From Heterobasidion occidentale (lineage: Eukaryota > Basidiomycota > Agaricomycetes > Russulales > Bondarzewiaceae): a stretch of DNA of 64,000 nt. This document shows positions 29,855-38,485 of the stretch, piece after piece. The notes below the pieces were generated by a model. That model saw nothing but the letters and a program-made list of their open reading frames with translations, made no database searches and was not told the origin of the DNA. The stretch is from positions 744,001 through 808,000 of the forward strand of contig JBCAQO010000007.1 in the NCBI GenBank assembly GCA_039111635.1, written 5' to 3'. Within the stretch, counting starts at the first letter, position 1. Each line of letters begins with the position of its first letter. A program made the position numbers and the translations under genes.

Positions 29855-32204
29855 TCTTCGAGTCGCTAAAGGCTCGAACTTCCTCTATTTCTTCCATGCT
29901 GAGTCCCATCATCATCTGGCGGATGTGGTTGACTCTGTTTTTTCCTTCTTCGACGTCTTCATCGTCAAATTGTCCTTTGTCCATTTCTGCTTCGCGCACT
30001 GGTCTGCGACGGGGGGGCTGGAATCTTCTCTTGGGTCGAGAAGGACAGTTGCGCGCCATGTGCCCAGGTTTCTTGCAAAAGAAGCACTTGCCTTCTTTGG
30101 CAAGTCGATCTCTCTCCGCCGGGGTAAGCTTCTTGAAGCGAGTTCGGATAGCATCGGCCTCCATTTCCGCTGCGTCTACATCCATAGGTTCGTATTGGGG
30201 CTCCCTATCGTGCCGTGGGGGTGCCCTTTCATCGTAAAATGTACGCGGAGAGTAAATTTGGAATTTGCCCTTTCGGAGGTCGTATGCTCGGTCCCTTGCG
30301 ATGCGCATCCTTTCGTGTTTCTTGGCCTTCTCGACTAGTTCTTCCCATGTCCCGTCTTTAGAGGGATCTTCATAAATTCCTTTTGCCAATTCCCACTTGA
30401 GTCCTCGCAGGAAATGGGTCTTCTTGGTTTCTTCGTCTACACTGGCAAGCGCCGCGAGCTGTTCAAACAGCTGAAGGTAGGTGTTAAACGATTCCTTTCC
30501 CTGATTGACTCGGGCCAGTTTGTCGCGAGCATCGGCTTCTTTGTTGAACTCCTCGAAGTCGGTGGCTATCTTTTTGCGGATGGATGTGTAGCCGACCGTG
30601 TCTGCCCAAGTGTATTTGTTCCAATCTTTCAGCGTGTTCCTGGCCTGAGTAAAGTTTCTTGCCCATATCCCTGCTGAGCCTTCCTTCATATACGATAGAG
30701 CGTAAGCGATTTTTGCGAATTCGTTCGCATAATCTTTCTTCCTAGCCAGGAACATCAGATCGATTTTGTGGAGGAATTGCTCGGTTCGTTTTCTGTTTCC
30801 ACTGAAGGTGGTGGGTTTGGCCATAGCTGGTCCCTTGGACTCATTACCTCCAGTATCTGCCGACATTGTATCGGGCGGGGGCTCTGGATCATTAGGCGGT
30901 TCTTGATCTTCACTTGGTGCTTCAAAATACTCCGGTTCGGGGACAAACTCCGGTGTTGGGGCTCGGAAGTCTTCTTGGGGAGTGGTTTCCTGTAAGGGGG
31001 ATGTAGCGGGCGTGTTTCTTCTAGAGATTCGACTTCCACTGGCTGTTTCTCTGGGTAGAGTATGTATGTGCGGTCTTGGCGAGTCACGATGCCTATTTGT
31101 CGGTGATTCAGGCTTGTCGAAGGTCTTTCTTGCGATGTAGTCCTCGATCTTAATGAGGTGTAGGTCGGGTCCGGCGTGGACGGTCTCTCCTCCCCAAGCC
31201 GCGTATTCGTATTCGCTCTTGCCTTGTTGTTTGAAGAATCCGGTGAGGATTCCCGCGTAGTAGAAGTGTTCTTTCCTTTCGTCGTAATAAAGTTGATCCT
31301 TGTCGACGTCTTCGGGTAAATCTCCGTAGACTTCTGCTGGGTCCGTTCGGTAGCCGGGAGGGTATCCCGCTGCGACTTCATCCGTTGTTCTTTATTCTTT
31401 GAAGAAGAAGGGTACTGCCTGTCTTCTTCCAGCTTGTAATGCTTCCTATAAGTCTGGGTCCCTTTTGATAATTTCGTTGATGGAAATATCAATTTGGTCG
31501 ATGAGTTGGATGATCTCGGAGAATGTGTGCCCTGAGATGAGGGTTCGGAGATGATAAGTTTTGTGGGCGAACTCTCCTCTTCTGACAATAAAAACGATCC
31601 CTTCAATTTCTGTTCGGACTGGTGGGGAATTAGGAGCTTCCAGTGTGTCTTCCTAGGTTGAGGAGAAGGTCCAGTGGATGAGGATTGAGACGTGGTCTCT
31701 ATTCTCCTTGGTCTTGATGAGTTCTGCTCTGATTCCGTCTGTGTCGATATTCCTTGCGATGGTTCTTCTGAGATCAGGGATAACGGCGACGGGGAAATCG
31801 TCTGGTCTTCCGTCGTGTATCTCGACGCAGTTCCTTGCTCTGATGACGTCGGGCTCTCCGTTGTCCGTGAGGGTGAACGGTGTCTTTGGTTCGTTGACGA
31901 AGCAAATCCCGGAAAATCTGTATCCAGTTTTAAGGAGGTCTATAAAGATTTCGGGTGCTTGTTGTAGCCTGAGTGTGGCTATTCCTGAATAAACTTTTCC
32001 TGGGTTCCGGTGTCTTGCGACCTCTATAGCTCCGGGGTTGTTTATTCTTCCTTGAGGGATCGCTGCTGGGGTTGCCGTTAGGTTTACCCTGTTGGCGATC
32101 GCTAAAATGTTGTTGACTGATGAGAGAAAGAGTTGTTTCTGCTGGGGATCCAGCTTTGAATAGGGTAGGGATAAAAGAGCTCGTTCAAGTGTTAGGTCGG
32201 AGAC
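29847..32204 (-). CDS. Element A gag with a long, Met-free N-terminal extension frame
   Basis: The usual Gag would start at ATG 30866 (MSADTGG, 339 aa) and ends with TAA at 29847. It has a capsid-like helical region and the knuckle CFFCKKPGHMARNC. The same frame, however, is open and protein-like far upstream: 31391-30867 (EVAAGYPPGYRTDP, FYYAGILTGFFKQQ), 31652-31449 (EIEGIVFIVRRGEF) and 32204-31656 (LFLSSVNNILAIANR). Only three stops interrupt it (31653-31655, 31446-31448, 31392-31394), and it contains no Met codon before 30866. Either Gag begins at a non-AUG codon or the upstream part is an exon or a separate product. This extension is inferred from composition and phase. Confidence 0.65.
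30755..31381 (-). CDS. First AUG-initiated frame of the element A transcript, overlapping gag
   Basis: The first ATG after the predicted RNA start (31379-31381) opens a ~209-codon frame that overlaps the gag start by 112 nt in another phase. Its product is rich in Thr, Ser and Arg and looks like a shadow of the gag-extension frame. It may act as an upstream ORF limiting translation from the gag ATG, or be meaningless. Confidence 0.3.
   Translation of the reverse strand: MKSQRDTLPATERTQQKSTEIYPKTSTRINFITTKGKNTSTTRESSPDSSNNKARANTNTRLGEERPSTPDPTYTSLRSRTTSQERPSTSLNHRQIGIVTRQDRTYILYPEKQPVEVESLEETRPLHPPYRKPLPKKTSEPQHRSLSPNRSILKHQVKIKNRLMIQSPRPIQCRQILEVMSPRDQLWPNPPPSVETENEPSNSSTKSI
32178..32187 (-). 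promoter_or_regulatory. Self-primer binding site of element A
   Basis: TGAACGAGCT starts two bases after the 5' LTR. It is the exact reverse complement of AGCTCGTTCA (32631-32640), which lies ~31 nt below a TATA-like TAAATAG (32665-32671) and so at the predicted RNA 5' end. This arrangement is known from Tf1 and sushi-like elements, which prime with their own RNA rather than a tRNA. Confidence 0.75.
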
Positions 32205-33023
32205 CTATCACGTGCACTGATGCACAAAGGGGTCCCTAGGCTAAACCTCCACTGGTTCGTATAGTCGTAGACTCCAATGGATGAAGACGATGGATCGTCT
32301 TTGGGCTCTTTCGAGGAACTCGGGGTCGCTGTCGGCTTTGTTCTCAAAGAGATTGAGAAGGTGATCTTCGAGGTCTTCTCGATGATGAGCAGGAACCGGA
32401 TGATCTTCTCCTGTCCAACAGATGACACGAGGGGGTGTCCAACTGAGAACGCGGAAGGCAGCTAGCCCGGTATAGAAGCGGATGAGTAGAGGGAGGGGAG
32501 GGAAGGGAGACGAGTCCAGTGCTTCGTCAGACCGTGCAAAGAGCTTCTCAGATCTGACAGAGATCACGAAGCGTGGGCTAGGAAGGTAGCCAGACGCCGG
32601 GTGCAGTGCAGAGATCGAGTGTATTACAGGTGAACGAGCTGAGCTTCTTAGAAGCTCATCTCGGCTATTTACGTACAGAAGTGTCTAGGGCAGGATCAAG
32701 ATCTGGTCCGTGCGCTTCTCAGGTACCGAAGTCAACGATCGAGATCCGTAAGCTAGAATACCTCATCGACCTGCCATATAACCAAATATAGTAATCCGAT
32801 CACTAATGTCTATCCACATCTTTGATCGATCAAGAACCAGGAACGGGGGTCAGGAACCAATGTCTGTCCACATCAAGAATCAGGAACCAGAAGTCAGCGT
32901 TCATGCATCAGCATGTAAATGGTAAGGAGTCATGGAAAACGGTCCGAGTCTGCAACGAGTCCGAAGCACTTGACCAGCCCATCCACTCACGTGCGAAGCA
33001 CGTGTTAGGACGCGGTCCTAACA
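32190..33023 (-). repeat. 5' LTR of element A
   Basis: It is 834 bp. On the - strand U3 runs 33023-32641, with two GATGTGG(A/T)...ACATT units and the TATA-like box. A perfect hairpin (GAGCTTCT-AGAAGCTC, 32641-32657) immediately precedes the start motif. R-U5 (32640-32190) holds the LTR-internal frame. Confidence 0.9.
32241..32640 (-). CDS. LTR-internal ORF of family A, without ATG
   Basis: The frame is open from the predicted RNA start (32640) to TAG at 32241, about 130 codons with no Met. It ends inside the LTR. The second half (FYTGLAAF, VICWTGEDHPVPAHHREDL, FIHWSLRLYEP) is shared with the other A LTR (21872-22198), the older solo LTR (20966-21292) and, distantly, LTR-C (23103-23405). Identical residues in A and C mostly use different synonymous codons. 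Initiation would need a near-cognate codon or a spliced upstream exon. No known domain was recognised. Confidence 0.5.
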
Positions 33024-33262
33024 CACACGGACTCTTACCCTATACCCCATACAGTATATAAGGCCCATAGAATAGGCTGAGGATCTTCAGTCTATTCTCT
33101 CTGTTCCCCCTGTATCTACACATACAGGATTCTTAGAGCCAACTATTATCCCCTCCTGTATCATCGCCTGATACAGTCGAGACTTCGCCCACCACTCAGT
33201 CCATTGTGTGACCTAGGGAAGAACCTGTTACTCTTGGGTTACTGAACGAGCAGTTCGTAACA

Positions 33263-33542
33263 CTAGAATAGACTCGCTTTTGCCCCTACCTTGCACCACA
33301 CTCCGCTTGCTGCCACACTCTCTCTCACAACCCTCATCGGCGGAGCCATAGACCTCCACCGAAGAGAGTTACTTCACACACCCTGGAGCAAGACCTAGGC
33401 CTAGGATTTCCACCAGGCACTAGACGAACCAATAACCAACTCCGACAGAATAATCGTCCTATCCATCAAAGAGAAAATCGCTGGTATTATTCCGATACCA
33501 ATCGGCCAGCACCCCCAAACTTTGATAACTGCTCGTACCGAG
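33263..33542 (+). other. B1 leader with self-primer site and gag-frame extension
   Basis: AGAATAGACT (33265-33274) is the exact reverse complement of the predicted RNA start AGTCTATTCT (33089-33098) and lies two bases after the LTR, as in element A. After the TAG in this site (33269-33271), the gag frame is open through 33542 and, across the B2 insertion, from 44392 to the gag ATG at 44586: 155 codons without Met. There is no ATG in any sense frame from 33089 to 44585 once B2 is removed. Confidence 0.7.
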
Positions 33543-34158
33543 TGTTATGAACTGCTCGTTCAGTAACCCAAGAGTAACAGGTTCTTCCCTAGGTCGCACG
33601 ATGGACTGAGTGGTGGATGGAGTCTCGACTGTATCAGACGTTGATACAGGAGGGAATAATAGTTGTCTCTAAGTTACACAGTGTGGAGACTGCGTAGGAA
33701 CGAAGAGGTTCGTATTCGTAGATACGAATGAACGAAGAGAATAGACTGAAGATCCTCAGCCTATTCTATGGGCCTTATATACTGTATGGGGTATAGGGTA
33801 AGAGTCCGTGTGCTTCTCCAGGTTTCCATCCTAGGAGAGCTATGGCCGCCGTCTTTCCCTACGGCGCCTACTCTTGTACTTCTCCAGTCGCACTGATCCA
33901 TCATGGTGCGACGAGGTGCTTACCATAAGCCAAAGCCCATGGCATGTGAATACGCCTCTTATTACTGTGTGAACCCAGTGAGCCTCATGTCCCTCTCATA
34001 TAGCCTCTACCGATGTCTTGAAGAACCATCGGTCTTGTCGGCTCCTAAGGACATGCCGAATACCTTGGTGTACGCTCCATAGTGGAGCCGCCTAGCATGT
34101 AATGCTTGATCCATCGGTTAGACCGGCAGCGAAGGGCCCGATCGGTCAAGTCATAACA
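33543..34158 (-). repeat. 3' LTR of B2
   Basis: It is 616 bp, preceded on the - strand by polypurine tract AGAAAGGGGGGTAA. By eye it differs from the 5' LTR (43771-44386) at about 25 positions. Confidence 0.88.
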
Positions 34159-36742
34159 TTACCCCCCTTTCTAGGTCCCAACTCCTGAGGGGACTACTCG
34201 CTTGAGCAGCAGCGAGCTTCATCGTCATTCCACGTACAATTGCTTGCTGGTCGTCGGAATAGATTGGGATGCATCTTCCCAATATCGCTTCGTTTTCTGG
34301 GGCAAAGACCGACCTACGTCGTTTACAACGCCTAGGAGTTTTCCTTCTCCGTTGAGCTGTTTGATTTGAAGTTCGGGGTATAGCCACAATACCCTGTCTC
34401 TTCTCCCGGTGTTCTTCCTTCACCGCACGTTTTGTGTGAGTACACTCCTAGAGTCAATAGGCAGCTACTCGACCAGGGCTCCCTGGTAGGTTTGTTAAGC
34501 CAGTATTTTCTCTGGCGACGATGCAGAAAGGTGTCGTGCGAACGATTATAGGATGAAATAGAAACTCGTCTGTGGATAGGTGTGTGTCGTTCTTCTTCCA
34601 AAGTGCCGAAGGCCATGCTTCAGTGTTTCCAGGATAGATCTTCATCTCCTTGATCTCCGGTATCAAGGGGGACTCCAGGTGTGTGGGTTGATCGCTTTAC
34701 TAAGGCTTAGGCCCACCAACCTATCAAGAATAGACTTTTCTTGACTTGTTTTGAGTCTGGCAAGACCCCTTTGAAGATCCCTAACTCTGTCAGCCCCATA
34801 CGGTGGCCCGTCCTGGTTAGAGATTGAGTGTTCGTCCAGAGTTTGTTTTTCACAAGGGAGCGAGCATGTAGCAGCGCTCCACGTATTGAACACGAGGTAA
34901 GGACTTTGAAGAATAGATTTTGAACCCCATGGTCTCTTGAATAGACCATGGTATCCACCTTGACGGTAATTACGTGGGGTCAGCGTAAGGTATGTCCTGG
35001 TAGTTTAACGTCATGCCGGACGTCCGTAGTTTTGCATCTTTGCGGACGTACGCTAGTTTATCCTTAAGTCGTTGCAGACTGAGGCTAGTTTATACATAAG
35101 TCGTTGCGGACTGTCCTGCTAGTTTATGCCAAGGTCGTTGCGGACCTATCCATCTCCCAATGTAAGAGTACCTGTAAACAAGACAGCAGGCGTTTCTGCG
35201 TGCCGGAACATTCATCGGTGATGCGCATAGGGCCGTAGACCAGTTCCTCCTTCTTGACAGGGTTCCCATTAAGGTAAGATGGTGACGGTTTATACTATAT
35301 CAAACCGGATAACTTATAGAGTTGCGAGAATAGACTTTTAAGCCTATTTTGACACAACTCACATGGCCCTGTAGACAGAAGGGCAGCTCAGTTTATCGTC
35401 ATGAAGGACGGCAACTAGTTTATAGTCATTGCGGACGTCTGCTATCGCCTGGCTTGAACCTCCCGAGCCTCGATAGATTTAATCCTCCGGGGTGAGGGTA
35501 GTTTAAGGTCATTTCGGACTAGTTGATGGTCAAGGTCGTGACCATCAACCACGTCTCCTATGCTTGAAGGAGTAAATAGTTTATCGTCATTGCGGACTAG
35601 ATCAACATCGTGGTGTCAACAACGATGTCGATCGACATCTCCTCTGCCGAAAGGAGTGGTAGTTTAACGTCTTTGCGGACGCAGCAATGCCAAAACATAT
35701 CTCATGTTTGGACACTGCTCACAACCCTGTAAGGAAAGGGTAGTCCCAGTTTAACGCCATGGAGGGCATCCGTAGTTTATCGTCGTTGCGGACATGCGTA
35801 GTTTTACATCGTTGCGGATGATCTACAACACGAGGCACGGTCCCAGTTGCCTCTTGACTGGCCCTTGAAGCGGAATCCTTGCTTCGGACTTCAAGGGTAG
35901 AATGGGCACGCCATGGAGTAGTCGTGGCCTTGTCGGAAGGCTGACAACCCGCTCCATGTTCCCAAACCCCTCGCACGGAATTGAACCGTGTCGACCCCAT
36001 ATTCTTTTACTGTAGGGCGTATGGAATATGGAAGCGCCTCGACCTAGTCGGCAGGGTTCTGCAACGGTGGAGGCCCTCACTTCCACCGTCTGCCAGAATG
36101 CAACCACGCTCCGAGGGTCTTGGTAGCTTTAGCGTCGTTCCGGACGGTAACTAGTTTATCGTCATTGCGGACCAAGCCTTTCGTAGTTTTACATCGTTGC
36201 GGATGTATTTTCTCCGTTTTGGGTACTAATGGAGTGCGGCCATCAGTTCCTGCATCGCAGATAGGGTCCCCTAATGCGGAAACGACCCTGTAAAACCGGA
36301 GATCCAAAGTGGGACGTCCAAGACACCTGTCAGACCTTGACAGCGAGGTTGGTCCACCGTTCCCCAACGGTGGGTATGCATCACGATTTCCCACCAATTA
36401 TTCATGCATCATTCATGTACCAGTCAAGGTTATGTGTGAATCCTAAGGGCCTCCTAATGCGGAAAGGGCCCTGTAAAACTGGGGATCCAAGCGGGACGCC
36501 CGATTCGCTTGTCAGAATACCTCTTGACAACGAGAGTGTTGAATGCTTGTCCTTCATCTTGAGACCGGAGGGCTGCAATACGAAATGGTCAGGTACTTCC
36601 CCTGCCTTCTTATCTTTTCACAGTTTAACGTCATGCAGGACGTTAATTCCGGCGTCCTGTGCGTGAAACCGGTACCTGTGATGCGGAGGGTCCTTTCCTC
36701 TCCGTCATCATGTTAAAACCAGGGGTTCCTCAACTCCCTGGT
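34159..36742 (-). repeat. B2 3' noncoding region with dispersed ~20-nt motif
   Basis: Between 35001 and 36643 about 17 copies of a motif (- strand: GTCCGCAAYGACGNTAAAC, then TA) are scattered at irregular distances. Hairpin-forming spacers lie between them. The B1 copy at 51174-52820 has the same order. No protein-like frame runs through this part. Positions 34159-35000 hold no recognised feature besides the polypurine tract. Confidence 0.75.
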
Positions 36743-38119
36743 TTAGTATCCTCCGCCAATGTCTCCGTAATCCCCATATCCTTCATCTGGCCGATAATAG
36801 GGGTCGACGTCGTCGTAATTGTCGCCTTCGACCTCGTCCCAGGCATCTAGTTCCGCTCGAGTCCAGGAAGTAGTTCGCTGAGTCGGGCGCTGGCGGATTG
36901 GAGTTCTTCTACCAATGTGTGGATGCGCTCCTTCAGGTCGATTATCTCGAGGACGGTTTGGAGTCGGCGAATCTCTTGGTCGAGCTCTTCTAGGACTGCT
37001 TCGCCTGGGTTGAGGGATTGCCCTTGTTCTCTGGCTCCCTCGTCCCTCATTCCTCCTGTACCTTGGAGGATGTTCCTCATTGCTGCCTCCTGCGTCCTGC
37101 CCGGTGGATTGTCCTGCCGATATGGGAGGAAGGGCCTCTCGGTCCCTTCGTGCCTGTCGTTGGACCGTGGTCCAGACATATTCGGTCTGGGAGGATGCGT
37201 CTCGACTACTTGTAGCCGGCACCGCTCTGCTAGCTTCGCTCCATGTCTGGACGCGGAATGGGTCAATCCGAACGGGAGGGGCGTGGTGAGAATGTCTTGT
37301 GTCGGTGTGCGAGATGAGGGCGGGTAGGAGCTCCAGATTGATGAAGGAGGAGAACTCGTCCGGGTGAATGAGTAGGGCGTAAGCCCCATTATTTCCTCGG
37401 GCGTACCAGGAGGCGGCCCTATGATCATCTGCATAGGCCAGAAGCCTGACCTGGTCGCTCGCGTCAGCGAGACGTCGGGGTACGTCGTCGCTCTCGCTCC
37501 CTGGTTGCCCTGCGAAGAAGTTAGCGAGCCTTTGTAAGGCCAGCGCTGTGGCCATCTGAATTACCGCGGAGATGGTGGTGCGCTGGAGTAGGGCGTCTCC
37601 TAGTCCTTCCAACTCTCCGGGGTGCAGATCTCGACTACTGGTAGGGGGCCCTCTGGTCCTGGCAGCTGATGTACCAGCCGTTGCTGGTTCTTGTACACCT
37701 GCCTCAACAGTTGTAGGCGATGCCAGGTCCGAAGGGTTTCCTGGTCTTCTTCCGCTTCTCGTTTCCTGTCTTGCGTCTCCTTGAGCCAACGCTGGCGTCG
37801 GTCGCGGAGGCGTTGACGGAGCGTGCCTTCCTTCTGCTTGACGTCCTTCATCGTGCTCGTCATGAGCTCTCTCAAACCGTGGTGAGGCTCGGGAACCCGT
37901 TCGATCCTCGACGGTGAGCGTGGTTTGGTGGACACTGATTTGTACTGGAACTCCTTCTGGAGTCGTTGGGCGGCTGCTTCGGCTAGGGCGTCCAGTGTCG
38001 GGGTTGGCCACGGCCAGAATGATGTCTGGCGAGGGGTTTCTTGAAGGGGAGGAGGTAGTTCCGTCATCGATGAGCATGGCACGTCCAGGGGAGTATTCCA
38101 GGGAGGAGTGGTCGGACAT
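36743..38119 (-). CDS. B2 accessory region: overlapping frames encoding a coiled-coil protein and a downstream domain
   Basis: Two frames overlap. Frame b (38082-37600, 160 aa) encodes a basic coiled coil (LRQRLRDRRQRWLKETQDRK). Frame a (38119-36743, 458 codons) has a folded-looking segment in its second half (LLAYADDHRAASWYARGNNG, HPDEFSSFINLELLPALI) and an acidic Tyr/Gly tail. Compared with B1, frame b is identical at all 160 residues, while frame a over the same DNA has about five replacements. Further down, several differences are silent in frame a. The likely product is therefore frame b continuing into frame a by a frameshift near 37600, or two proteins. A third frame (37434-36847) is open but less conserved. 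No homologue is recognised. Confidence 0.55.
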   Translation of the reverse strand: MSDHSSLEYSPGRAMLIDDGTTSSPSRNPSPDIILAVANPDTGRPSRSSRPTTPEGVPVQISVHQTTLTVEDRTGSRASPRFERAHDEHDEGRQAEGRHAPSTPPRPTPALAQGDARQETRSGRRPGNPSDLASPTTVEAGVQEPATAGTSAARTRGPPTSSRDLHPGELEGLGDALLQRTTISAVIQMATALALQRLANFFAGQPGSESDDVPRRLADASDQVRLLAYADDHRAASWYARGNNGAYALLIHPDEFSSFINLELLPALISHTDTRHSHHAPPVRIDPFRVQTWSEASRAVPATSSRDASSQTEYVWTTVQRQARRDREALPPISAGQSTGQDAGGSNEEHPPRYRRNEGRGSQRTRAIPQPRRSSPRRARPRDSPTPNRPRDNRPEGAHPHIGRRTPIRQRPTQRTTSWTRAELDAWDEVEGDNYDDVDPYYRPDEGYGDYGDIGGGY

Positions 38120-38176
38120 GTACTGGGGAGGATTCTTGCTTTTGAAAGAGGGAGGGGTGTCTCCCTTTATATCTTT

Positions 38177-38485
38177 CTAAAGCCTAATCGCCGCTGGTCG
38201 GGGTTTGTCTGGGTAGCTTTCGTGGAATTCACGAAGCGCCTCGTCGGCCGTATCTTTGAGGAGGGCAAAGGGTTCCCAAGTGTTATCGGCCTCGGAGTAT
38301 CCGACCCACTTGACAAGGTACTTGGTCCCTCGTCCCTGGCGTCTTGAATCTAGAATGGCCTCCACTTCGTAGTGCTCTTCTTCATTCAGGATCTCTGGGG
38401 CAGGTCTGGGGAAGTTCCTTCCGTGAGCCTCTGTTTCGTGATATTCCGTGAGCATGGAGGCATGAAACACCGGTGTATCTTCCAC
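38177..38485 (-). CDS. B2 chromodomain
   Basis: The frame has the GPY/F-to-chromodomain segment: LTEYHETEAHGRNFPRPAPE, then YEVEAILDSRR and KYLVKWVGYSEADNTWEP. It is the C-terminal end of integrase but lies one base out of phase with the integrase ORF (38386-38751). The same offset occurs in B1. Confidence 0.8.
   Translation of the reverse strand: MEDTPVFHASMLTEYHETEAHGRNFPRPAPEILNEEEHYEVEAILDSRRQGRGTKYLVKWVGYSEADNTWEPFALLKDTADEALREFHESYPDKPRPAAIRL

Larger units (their letters stand above)
21821..33023 (-). mobile_element. Element A: chromodomain Ty3/Gypsy retrotransposon, 11.2 kb
   Basis: It has 834-bp LTRs at both ends (TG...CA; 5' LTR 32190-33023, 3' LTR 21821-22654) and target duplication CACAC (21816-21820 and 33024-33028). 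The empty site AGAAGCACACGGACTC is intact in the B1 3' LTR at 53983-53998. Order on the - strand: 5' LTR with internal ORF, self-primer site, long ATG-poor leader continuous with Gag, gag, -1 shift, PR-RT-RNase H-integrase-chromodomain, four accessory frames, polypurine tract (22655-22668), 3' LTR. The LTRs differ at about five positions. It holds a solo LTR-C at 23057-23865. Confidence 0.92.
21466..33262 (+). repeat. 5' LTR of B1 (~590 bp), split by element A
   Basis: The LTR consists of 21466-21820 and 33024-33262. Joined after removing one CACAC copy, it matches the intact 3' LTR (53633-54222) with one indel seen by eye. The TATA-like TATATAAGG is at 33055-33063 and the predicted RNA start AGTCTATTCT at 33089-33098. 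An inverted repeat (AGAATAG...CTATTCT, with inner CTGA/TCAG) surrounds the start. Confidence 0.9.

Noticed and set aside
31678..31992. 104-codon + strand frame in element A
   Set aside because: Antisense to the gag-extension frame; its openness follows from the coding bias and lack of certain codons on the other strand.
33263..33280. tRNA primer-binding site after the B1 5' LTR
   Set aside because: The sequence does not look like the complement of a tRNA 3' end, while it matches the element's own predicted RNA start exactly.
35001..36643. Possible CRISPR-like array from evenly similar ~20-nt repeats
   Set aside because: Spacing is highly irregular, copies vary and the sequence is inside a eukaryotic retroelement.
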